Shown: positions 37,701-49,700 of the stretch, one piece after another
Layout: each line of letters begins with the position of its first letter
Numbering within the stretch: position 1 is the first letter of the stretch
Assembly: GCF_000003815.2 (NCBI RefSeq)
Contig: NC_049989.1
Span: 2,457,842 to 2,521,841, forward strand
DNA length: 64,000 nucleotides
Direction of reading: 5' to 3'
From: Branchiostoma floridae
Lineage: Eukaryota; Chordata; Leptocardii; Amphioxiformes; Branchiostomatidae
Position numbers and translations under genes: made by a program
The notes under the pieces: model-generated
Seen by the model: only the letters and a program-made list of their open reading frames with translations
What the model was told of the DNA's origin: nothing
Database searches by the model: none

Positions 37701-40700
37701 CAGGACGCTTTTCATTGCAATCAGGAGGGAAGAGGCAAGAGTCAGACAAAGTATTTAACAGAGATAGAGTTTACATTCATTGAAAGTCCTAATGAGTCTT
37801 ATAAGTCTTATTCATAGTGTTGTCTGTGGCATCAGCACTTAAAACAACGTACAGAATAGTTACTCCAAATTTTCTTCAAGCAATGACTGTTTTCAAAGGT
37901 AAGGTACATACCTCCAAATTTTCCACGGGTGACAGCACATCTTGCTCTCACGGAGAGTGACCTTGTCTCGATCTCGTGAGAGAATACGAGACTAGACCAG
38001 GCTTGCATAGATCATCTGCCCCCTCCCCCTGCTTCCTTGCGGAGTAGGGGTAGGCAGGACTTGGGGAGCTCCCAACCCTCATTGCCGTTCAGCTTCGCTC
38101 CCTCCAGCTGGAGGTAGATGGCCTCCTTAACCTTTCTGTGGGCCTTGCATGCTTCTAGATCAATGATTTCGATATTGTCCGATATGGAGGTATGTACCTT
38201 ACCTTTAAAAACAGTCATTGCTTGAAGAAAATTTGGCATAACTGAATAAATTATTCATACGTGATTGATGAACCTCTTCAACGACCTGACTGTATATTAG
38301 TGCCCATACCTGTATGGATATGTTAGGCTGCTGTTCCTGCTGCTGTGCCTGTGAACTGCGCTGTCCCATCTCCAGGCCGCTGCCCAGATGCAAGTGGCTG
38401 CTGCTGCCACCAAACTCCAGACCAGCATTCCTCACTATATCTGTAATACCACACAGCACAACAAAAACAATTATTATTGTATCATACTCCATGTGTGTTC
38501 TTACAGTGTTGGACAAGTTCAATGGTCTGATTTGTCAATTGACAAGTTTAAGTGCTGATCTAGACGTGTGTGCATATCCTACCACTTTTGCCTAATCGGG
38601 CAGGTAAGATTTTTCCAGTTGTGTGCCCCCCCGTAAGTTTTTGCCCGGTTGCATGTGAAGACATTTTGGTTGTTGCCTTTCCCCTGGTTCAGAAACTCTG
38701 AAATGCCTTCAAAATACTCTAATAGTTATCAGGCTTTCTGTAATTGCAGCCTTTATCCTCGCCAAAAGTATAACATTCAAATTTCAGGCGAATGAAAAGT
38801 TGGTTTGGGCAAGTGAATTTTTTGGTACTTGCCCAATAGGACGAATAAATAATAATTGCAGCAAACTTGTCTAACCCTGTCTTTATTCTGCACAACATGA
38901 ACAAAAGAAACAGCACACGTGGAAAGCAAGGAAAAGGAGGTTTGAGAAGAAACTGTGACAGCATTTGTACTAGAATTTCATGCTTTCTTTCACTCTGATA
39001 TGATATTATCTGGGTGCAAAAATACAAATTTTGTCATTTATGACTAAATCTAATGGTATTAACGACATCACACCATGCCTTCAAGCCCTACAGCACATTG
39101 TTGTATTTTTTGTTATCTTTCAATGTTTAAAAGTGCAAAACCTCCAGGATTAGTTTTATTAGGGACGGATAAGAAAGGACTATAGGGCATGTGAAAAGTT
39201 CTGACCACATTCAAAATCACTATTTTTTCACAATTGGCTTTTTTCTACTCACGCTCCACAGTGTTTTCTTGTTGGATTATTTCATTCAGCAAGAAGGTTA
39301 TGTTCTTGGGTTCCAATTGCATGTGTATGAACAGCATAACTCAAGAAGCCATGCATGGATTAGCATCAAATTTGGTCCGTGATTTTGTATTGTTGTTTTG
39401 GAGACATTACATTTTGGGCCCCATTATGCTGAAACAGAGCTTCTGGGTTTCAGTGTTCCAGACAAGGCATCGTCTCAATTTTTGCAGTTTTTTATTTTCT
39501 CGATTTTCACACAGCCCCTGTATGATCCTTCCTTTGGTCCGTCCCTTACCTTGATTAATATCTTTTTCACAAAGGCTGCACCCACATTCATTATCTTCCA
39601 GCCCATCGTCTTTCATTCCCGGGGTAGAGAGTAGATGGTGTGTAAAACATACAGAAACAACCGCCACAGGGCATGTGGGGTCAATGTCACAGAAGAAGAA
39701 GAGAATGGAACAATAACACAGAAGAAAAAGAAAAAAAACACAAGAAAATAAGTTGTTGCTTGTAATTGTAAAAGAGCACAAACAAAAGAAAAGAAAAGGA
39801 AGGAAGTTGAGAACACAAAATTTACAGGCGTTGATTTTGAAGACTTTCAAACTCAAAGATGACAAAAATTTTCTTTTCTCTTGGTATATAGGTATCTAAA
39901 TATAAGTTGACAGAATTGTACACATGAAGGTGTATCATTTATCTGGAGTTTTTCAAACTAAATTAAATTCAATCCAAAGACTCCATAAGTATAGAGTATT
40001 GAATTTTTTTTTTACCTTCCTGGCAAGAGACCTTTGTGGTGTTTGAAGTTTTCAGTTGAAACAACAAACTTTGAGTTTAGAATTCCACTTTTCCCATCTT
40101 GACAAGTACTGATATTTTCAATATACAAAGCACTTGGTCCAAAAGTCTTTACATGTGATTGACAGTATAAACAGTAAATAACTTTCATGAGTTACAGAGT
40201 TCTCAATTGTGTTGTGAAGAGTTTACATGTGCACAGTAATCTTGAGGAAATAGCACTGGCTGTAGTTTTGTTACCTTGCAGGGGCTCAAATGTGTCCATG
40301 AAGTCCTCCAGGTTGGGCTGCAGCTGGATCAGGCCTGGCTGGATCATATCTGCATTGCCCAGATGAGCTGTAAACAGAAACAGCTTGTGTCACTTACACA
40401 TGAATAAAATAGGGTGAGTTTCATTTTAAAGAAGCAGCAATAAAGCTGTTGGTGCTGGTGGGCCTTCTGACAGTCAGAAAAAGTTGCGTGAGAACTTTCT
40501 GGTCACGTTTCTGTAAAACAGAAACGACAGCTTGTATTCTTTACACTGATAAATTAAGGTAGCAAGATTGTTTTTTTGGTTAGATTGATGCCTCTGAATC
40601 TTAAACTTAAAGTTCTAGGTTTGAATCCCTAGTAGGTACCAATATTGTGCCCTTGAGAAAGGCATGACTTGACTCAAGTGACAATGATGACCTACAGTAG

Positions 40701-43700
40701 GTTTGGGCATGGTATTGAGTATGGTCTAGACAAGATTTGTTTGCAAGTTTGGTTTGAAGTACTAAAAATATACAGTTCAAACCTTGAAGCAGCTTAAGCT
40801 TACCATTTGTTGCCTATCTCTATAAGGGGCCCACATAAAGTTCTTGGTTTTGTTAAACGACCTAACTCTACACACTATACCAGGGTTCTAGCCAGAATCC
40901 TTCCTTGCTGGAATTTTGCTGCTGGGAACAGACAAAAATTTTGCCCTTTTCCCGTAGATTGTGCCCCGACACCTTCAACAGGATTTCCATTCAAAATCCA
41001 GGGAACAGGAAAAAACACTGCACTATACAGATGTCAAGCATACAATTCTGTTTGTGAGAAACTTGCCAATTTCCTTGGGATTGGGGAAGGCGAACGGCTG
41101 CGCCAGACTGGAGAACAGCGTGTCCGTGAAGTCCATCATCCAGGCATCCTCCTCCGAGAAGGTGGGCACAAACGGCGAGGGCAGCGGCGTTTCCTTCTTC
41201 TGAGGAGACTTCTGACGCTCCTGTCTCTCTCGAAGGAGCGTGTAGTCATCCTAGGAGGCAAATACATTGTTATCTGGACGAGATTCTAATGACGTGTGTA
41301 TGTCACAGTAGAGATTGTTTCTTTTATGCATCATTTGAGTTTGGATCAGAGTTTGTCCTAGGACAGATTCCGATTGCAATCTGTACTAGTAGAATCACCA
41401 ATCGTCCTAGGACAGATCCCATTTAAAATCTGTCCTATGACAAACTCCAATCGCGATCTCTCCTAGGACAATTGAGGATTTTTCTGAATCGTAATCTCTA
41501 CTGTGACATATCTATACATGTATGTAGCACACCTGCTCTTCTGTGTACAATCGTGTAGTGTGACAGGCCACTTCTGTTTTGGTGTGCGTAACCCGCTTGA
41601 TTTCTCTCTCTACTGTCAGAAGTTTTCCTTGCGGTGATTACATTTCGTCTTACGAATGGCCAACTCCAAACCTCACATGCTAACACAACTACTTTTATTT
41701 CAAAGAGACGAGAAAATGTCTATAATTGAACAATAAAACAGCCATCTTTCTACCGTGTTATGGATCAGAAACAAGCTACTGAACTTGGATGAGTAAAACA
41801 ATTAACCAGCCACCTTAACATTAAAAACACCTCTACCAAATGATGTTGCAAACGAAACATCACTACTGATTTGAAGAAGCTGAATTCTTGCCTTTGGATG
41901 ATCCATAAGCACAGATTTAAAATTACGATCACAGAGACTGAACATTCAATGAAAGCATATCTTGCCTATGCTAGCTCGCATTTATCAGCAAATTTGAGCC
42001 ACCTCTATGCTTCAGTGTCCTGGCAGCTTCTTTCCAAACTGCAAATTAGAAATAAATCTTGCAGAAGAAACAATGCCACCATTTTTGAGGTTTGTGACTT
42101 TGTTTTAAAACATTTTCATTTCATTTCAAGTCTCTGTGTGGCAGAATTTTAAATTGAACAAATGTCGCTGCGATTGGCCAGCCGTTTGGTTACAGATTTT
42201 GAAAGAAACAAAAGTGGTCTGTATTCACCCTCCCAGCCCCTGTGGCATCCCACCAGGGGCATGGCTCCTGTCTCTCACGCAGATAGTAGAAGTCGTCCTG
42301 TAGGGATTGAGAACATTTTCCTTCGAACAAAACCAAGACAAATCCAACACTGAAGTATAAGCCAGTTCAATATTTGAACTGCACAGGCATAGCAAGATGC
42401 ATAGCGTGTAATAATAAGAATATGTCACAGGTGACAGTAGCAAACTTGTTAACAGTTCTTGTCTAGACCTAGCCTCCATTGCAGTCTTTGAACCGCCTTT
42501 TTTGGGGGTAGGGGGGTGGGGCGTTGTTGGTTCGCGATTTTCAACGTTGGCTAGGTTCTCTGACTTCTGCCAGTAGAGGGGGTTTGCCCAGGAAGGAGGC
42601 AAAACTCCCATCTTTGGCAGAACTCCCTTTCCCAGAAAAAGATAACCCAGCCAACATTGAAAATTGAAACACACACACCACCACCCCCATTAAAACCGTT
42701 CCTATTTGAAGACTGCAACGGAGGCAAGTCCACACGACAGGTTTTGTTTAAGTCTCAGAAGACTGCAACTTTGACATATTACCCACAGTGCATCTTGCTG
42801 TGCATGAGCAGTTGGAACTATGAAAGGGCTTATTGACTCGATCTATTGCAAAGGAAACCTGCAGCATGCCACCACTGCTATTGGAGACCTAAACAAGTGG
42901 TTTAAGGTGTAAATGCATGCAAGTTTCAGCTACAGTAATACTGTTAGGTCACACATACAATGAAGAATAGTACAGACGGTTTTGTGAAAAAGAGATAAAA
43001 ATGGACTGGGTGGTTCAGAAAAAAATTGTAAATGAAATCTGATATAAAGAACTACAGAACAAACAAAATGGCTGTTAGTGAACAAACCAGTCTAATGCTG
43101 ACAATTGAGATAAATGTTATCATGGAAGCTCATCTGTGTTGGTAGTAATCATTCATAGAACCATGCTAAACTTTCTTCCAACATAAAGTACACACGGATC
43201 AATTGCCGAAGACACATATCCGCAAGATCACATGTTCACATGTTAATAACATCACGTGTCCATAAGTACTAACTCTCGCGAGTTTACCTTCTGAAGTGAT
43301 TGATCACAAGTATTGATCCTGAAGAAGCCTGAAGGTGACAGTGGTCGTTGAAAATTTGATCCGTGTGTACTTTTATGTTGGAAGAAAGTTTAGCATTGTA
43401 CTATGAGATAAATGTTGGACAGAAAACAAAGCCACCTACCAGAGTCCACCCCATGTAGTGGGAGGGGGGCATGTTCAGTGGCATGTCCAACGCGTCCAAC
43501 TTCAGAAGGTCCTCGTCCGTGGGACAGTTCATGCGCTGGAAAAAGGCAGTCTTTGCAATGAAGACGTGCCCAAACAAGTGGGGGTGGTTAGCCGAAAAAA
43601 ACGTAAAAAGGCGGTGAGAAGCAAGCATAAGCAACATGTGGGTTATTCAGCTGTGGAGGAAAGGTAATAAAACAAGAGGGTCTGCGTGGGGGGATTAGGA

Positions 43701-46700
43701 GGGCCTGCAATGCTTAGCAGTAAATTCAGGATGTTGGCAATGCTAAACAGTAAACTTCACTATGATGAAACATTATGGAGTCTGAGTGAGCCAGCTTTTT
43801 CTATTGCATTCATTGGGTGTCTAGTCTGCGAACACCGACACAATCAAACACACTGTTGTGACTCTTGGGCAATCTCACGTTTGATTCACAATAGGGATCA
43901 NNNNNNNNNNNNNNNNNNNNNNNNNNNNNNNNNNNNNNNNNNNNNNNNNNNNNNNNNNNNNNNNNNNNNNNNNNNNNNNNNNNNNNNNNNNNNNNNNNNN
44001 GAATGCGTCATGCACAATCTATCGATAATGCTTAAAATTGAGTATGCCAGCTACTATTTTATACAGCTAACTAAAAATAGTTGGCTATGCCTCACAGACA
44101 AAAGCATAGCATGCAGACCCTCAAAGGTGGTTTACCAAAGGGCGTACAAGTGCGATAGCCAGTGCAGCGGAACACATGTGGAACCAAAGAGAAGAAACCT
44201 CAGGGGACGCAAGCGCACCTGAATTTGGTACCGGCATTGGTTGGAAGGAAAGGCCATACTGGCCCTGTTTTTGCTGAATGTACGTTTATGTTTCTGCACC
44301 CTGCACTTGGAACAAAGCTCATTGTCATGTGCATCAGTTACAAAGTTTGCAGGTAGATATCGTGATAGGAGTCTCTGTCGACAGAGATTGTGATCGGCAT
44401 CTCTGTCAGCACAATTTACAATCCTTCCCTTAGTCTAGAAAACTTGAGCTTGAAGGTATTCAGTTAAAAGTCAGTCAGAACTTTTCAACTTCAATTCATG
44501 TCACGAAAGATCAATGGGTTCTCTTGAAATGTTGGATTTACAATGGGGAGACAATGCTAACACATTTGATAATTTACTAGTCCTAGCATCCCAACCAGCA
44601 TCACAACCAAGACTGTGATCGGGATCTACCGTAGAAATAACCATTCTGTCATATCCTCATCTCTAACCTGACATAATTATGCATAAGAAAGCACACTGTT
44701 CCAATATGTGAGTTGGGCATTAACATGCCATCAACCAAGAGTCAGGTTTCTTTTCCTAAGTCCCCTTGAGGTATTTTAGTTTGAGTGCAAAACAAAAGGA
44801 TCACCGCCTTTGTGCACATGCAGAGAAGAACAAAACAGAACACCACTGCACAGGACAAGCGTGGCTTTTACAGCAGTGCAGATTAAATAGGGATGGGGTC
44901 CAACAACACTGGAAACTGTCTCAAACAACTAACAAAATTTCACAACATAATCGTACATGTACATAACACATCCATTTAAATTTTAACTGCAAATTGTAAC
45001 AACTAGTAACCACACGTCTTCACAATAAGAACTCAACAAACTACGCACAAGTTTACCAATAACAACTAACAGTTTTGGTACATGTATGAACTAGACCTTC
45101 TTGAACATTTTGTACCATATGCTAAATCTGATGCCATTCAGATACAACTTGTGTGTTAAGAAGACATAACAATGTCCTATAAAATGTGTATTCATTAGGT
45201 AAGAAATAAAGTAATGGTCACACAAATTGCTTCCACATTTTAGTAACTGTTGTTACATTTGCATTGAATGTACAATCATGCATCTTCAACAACATGTATT
45301 AGTAAGTATGCAACATAACAATGACCTCTAGCAGATCTTACGTGAACTACAGTATGCTCTAGTAACACGCAAGTCTTGCAAAAAGTCTAGAGATATGTAC
45401 CGTTAGAAGAACTGTTATACATGTAACTGTTCTACTGGAGAAAACATTACCTTCTTCTTGTAGTACACTCTCCATTTCATGTACTCTTTGACGACTGTTT
45501 CCATGCGTCTCTTCCAGTATTTCCCTTCCAGCACAACTGCCTGAAGAAACAAAACACATGTACATTTATGCAACTCTAATTTAAACTTAGACAATGACTT
45601 GGTTGGTCCTTTTATGCTCCTGGACTTAAGTATTTACAGCTGTGCATGTAGGTATATAAGACTACAGAACATATTGTCTATGCTAAATTACCACACAGGG
45701 CAACTGAAAAAAGATTTCAACTATTGGGAAGGGTTAACTTTTTGCAAATACAGCAGCTTTCCTTTATACAAAATGTAACATGTATAATGTTGAAGTCCTA
45801 AACAAAACCAGCTATACTTCATCTTGGGTGATTTAGAACTGCTTCATTGCTTGTTTGAACCCCATTATAAGGATTGTGTCATTCTGAGCCAATCAGAACT
45901 CTGGCCACATCTTAGGACAATATTCAAATGCTAGTCGTTTCCCTAGGGTTTACAGACAACTTCTGTCCAATGCACCCTGACCTGGAATTGCCAGTTACTA
46001 GGGGTGGGTAAAGGTCCCCCTAACGACCTAGAGGTCAAGGGACTATGGTAGGTAGGTAAGTGCCCTATAGGTCAAGCAAATTTTAAACACTTGTCTTCCT
46101 CTGTACCTGTGTGGACCTCTCCTCTTACAATGTACTAACCTGGGGAATACTGTAGGTATCATCAGCCATGGGATTGGACACAAACTGACACACCAACGGT
46201 TTCCTCTGATTCACATCTACATCATAAAACAGGAGACACAGCGGAGAAGAGAGACACAAAACCGTTTATATTATAACCGTACAATACTGACCTGTGGGAG
46301 CGAATGAGCGTCGTCCGCAAGCGGATTTGCAACAAACTGGCACACCAAGGGAGACTTGTTGTTGATATCTGTGCATGGACGGCAAAGGTGTGGGTTTAGC
46401 TGCAGCAGCTCCTAACTACACAGTGCGTGTTGGGACATGCACACTTGCTGCCAGGCAAAGCCAAGTGTCTCCAACAACTGCCTCCTTGCCAAACTTCTTA
46501 CATTAACCAAAATCCATCACCAACATAGAGTCATGATTGAACCTACATTGTACAAGACAAAGTAGAACAAACAAGACTGCATTTGAAACATGACAGTAAA
46601 CATACATGTACATGTATTGGTATAAACAGACGCAATGCAATGGAACTTTTAAATCTAAGGCTTTACACGGAAAAAAAAGGAGAAAAATTGTAACAGAAAA

Positions 46701-49700
46701 ACTTTTAAATCTATGCCATCCAACATAAAAAAAATGCAACAGCTTCAAACAGCTAGATGTGCAAAGCACAGGATAGCTGTGACAGGTTATTCTGTGTAAT
46801 ACAACCAGCTGCTGTCGCATGCCTGCAAAGCTGGTGTAATATGGGAATGGAGGTTATACCATACAGATACAGAAGGTTATGCCAAAGGCAAACAACAAGA
46901 AGAGATGGTTGAGGACAGGGGAACAGGAAGTACTGAGAATTATTCCACTGAAATATTAGGGAATTTTGTCCACTTACATTGGATGTGCCATGCTCTCCAG
47001 ATGGCATTGTTCAGGCGAATCTTGTCCTTCCACAACAGCTTCAGTCCTTTGAAAGTTTTCCATTTGGGGGACACCAACTTGCCACTGGAAATATATACAA
47101 CAATGGATTACATTAAAAACAGTGTCTACACATTGTAGAAAGTGAATTGCACAAAGGATTACTGCACACTTCTGTTAATTGTATGGAATTCCCAAATCCC
47201 AATCCAGTGCGGTCCAGCTTGAAAACTTCTCAAGCAAGTGGCGCATTCAATTAAACAGCTTATACTGTACTTAGTGAAAGAGTAACTATATTTCAAAAGA
47301 AAATAGAAATATATATATAAATATATATTGTACATGTCAAAGAAATATTTGTGTGTCTCAGGTGCCATTATACTGTATATTGCTTTACCTTAGTGGAGAC
47401 TTAATTTCATGGAACGATGGGAAAGGAGAAACAATTTTGTAGTAATATACTAAAAACGCATATTCATGGGGCCATGATTTTGCAAGACAAAGACCACGAA
47501 AATAAACTACCATGAATATTTGCAGATTTACAGTAGATTAAGCTGTGTCAACAGTTGAATTGGAGCCTCATCCAATATCCTGTTACAGGTTATATATGTC
47601 TGTGCCTTGGTCCAATACACCGCACCAAAAGCTATGTGATACCTGCAATACCATATCGAGTTACCTGAACAATCTTCAGGGTTACCTCACCAAAAGCTAT
47701 GTGATACCTGCAATACCATATCGAGTTACCTGAACAATCTTCAGGGTTACCTGAGGTAACCACCGAGATTAACTTCTTCTAAAAATCTAGTTACAAACTT
47801 AACTGCCACAAAACCTAGTTGCAAACTTTATTGCCTCTCTTCAGAGCTTGAATCTGAAATTCTGTAACTACAAGTTCAACATTTCAAGGAGTATTGTATA
47901 AAGAAAAGTTTTCTTATTTCTTCTGACACCTACATGTGAAGAATATGTTGCTATATACTAGTACTTATGATCATTAGTACCAAGGTGCAAAGGTTTACCC
48001 CCAGTCAAAGGTTTGGCACACAGCTCTAATTTTGGGCCCACATAAGTGCATACGGACCCAGGATTTGGAACTAGGGTTTTGGTTTTCAAAGGAAAGTTCT
48101 ATGAAAATGATTAAGGCATTATTAAACATGAAAATTTTCTTAACTTGCTGGGAAAAATAACTCAAATGTACTTCTTAGATAAATGAAATAGACGTTATGG
48201 TGCTAAACGGTCGTAAATTTCCTCAAGGGTTTGAACCCTTTCAGCAATGTTGTCATAGCTAGGCGATGATCCTTCACTATTAAATATAGCCTGGGCTATG
48301 CCAGGGACTAGCCACATTCCATCACCTCTATGCTCTAAATGTTCATCCCTTGTTTCCCACACATACCAACATCTAGATTCTCTCTATGTCAAAGGCAACA
48401 CACAGTACTAGAACTAAAAGTCAAGAATTGATACATGTAGCTTTTAAACATAGCCACAGTGTCATAATTCCTCCATACAGCCAGCCAGATGGGTAATTGA
48501 TGAGTGTAAGAAAGCCAACACCGTTTCATGTATGTCAGTCACATGGTGAGGCATCCTAAACATGGTCATATCCACCCAACTGGACACCATGCGAATCCCA
48601 ACTGGGCCATACTCTAGTGGCTAATGATAGTTGTTGACTTGAAAACATTCATCAACACCCATACTTAAGTTTATTGTGTTTTTTCCGATAGGAAAATACA
48701 GCACACTTCGGTCCATTACACTCATTCGATGAAAAAATGAGCCTGTTATAAAACCAATGGCATTACTTTCTGAAGCCCCTTCTTACCCACATAATGCAAA
48801 GGCTATCATTATTATTTTAGATTCTATTTTTCTCTAGTCCTACAACTAAAAAGAAAACTAGGTCAGAGGTCGTTGTCCCCACACTTGTTTATGCCCATCA
48901 TGATCATGTGATATTGTCTTTGTTTTGGTATCTGCAGAAGATAACAATGTGTCATTTGATCTATTGTGTTGGTTTCCCTGGTCATCACTCAATTGTAAGC
49001 AATAATCAGCTGGAGATCTTATGGCTCATAAAAACTCAAAACATTTTGACACTATTGTAGATTCAGAGGAAAATGAGGTAATTGTTTTGTGTGCAAAACC
49101 ATGCTTGTGCTATCTAGTCCTTCAGGATTTGAAATGAGTGAATTAGGATAAACCATCAATCCTTGAGATATTATCTTTTAAAATACCCCTGCAGTTCCAA
49201 AACAGGGTGCTAGGGGGATTTAAACCTAGGACATAAAATAGGACATATCAAACCTAAATTATTATTAGTCTTGCAGTGTCACAACAAGCCAGACGATGGC
49301 CAAAGAATCTAATCTCATTGAGGTCTGATCAAACCATACCAACATACCAAATATCAATCCTTTCAGGCATTCTCAACTTATCATGTTGATTGTTGACACA
49401 TACAGAGTTACACAGGGTTGGACAAGTCCAATTTTCCTGGGCAAGTGAAAGTGATGATTGGGCAAGAGTATGTCCTACCCCACTTGCCCGATCGGACATT
49501 ATTTTTGCCACCGAAGAGGTCGATAAAACTTCGAAATGCCTCCCAAATAGTCTTTTAGTTATCAGACTTTCTGTAATAATGTTTGTGAACAATCTTTATC
49601 GACGAAAAAATATGACATTTCAATTTCGGGGAAGTGAAAAGTTGGTTCTGGCACAAGTAAATTTGTACGTATTTGCCCGAGAGGTCAAGTGAATTTTAGA

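Noticed and set aside
39407-39865. 152-codon minus-strand protein
   Set aside because: Mostly T-rich hydrophobic filler; only the 60-bp block at 39550-39609 has exon-like borders.
43686-44222. 178-codon plus-strand frame
   Set aside because: Crosses the 100-N gap, which was translated as unknown residues; no coding evidence on either side.
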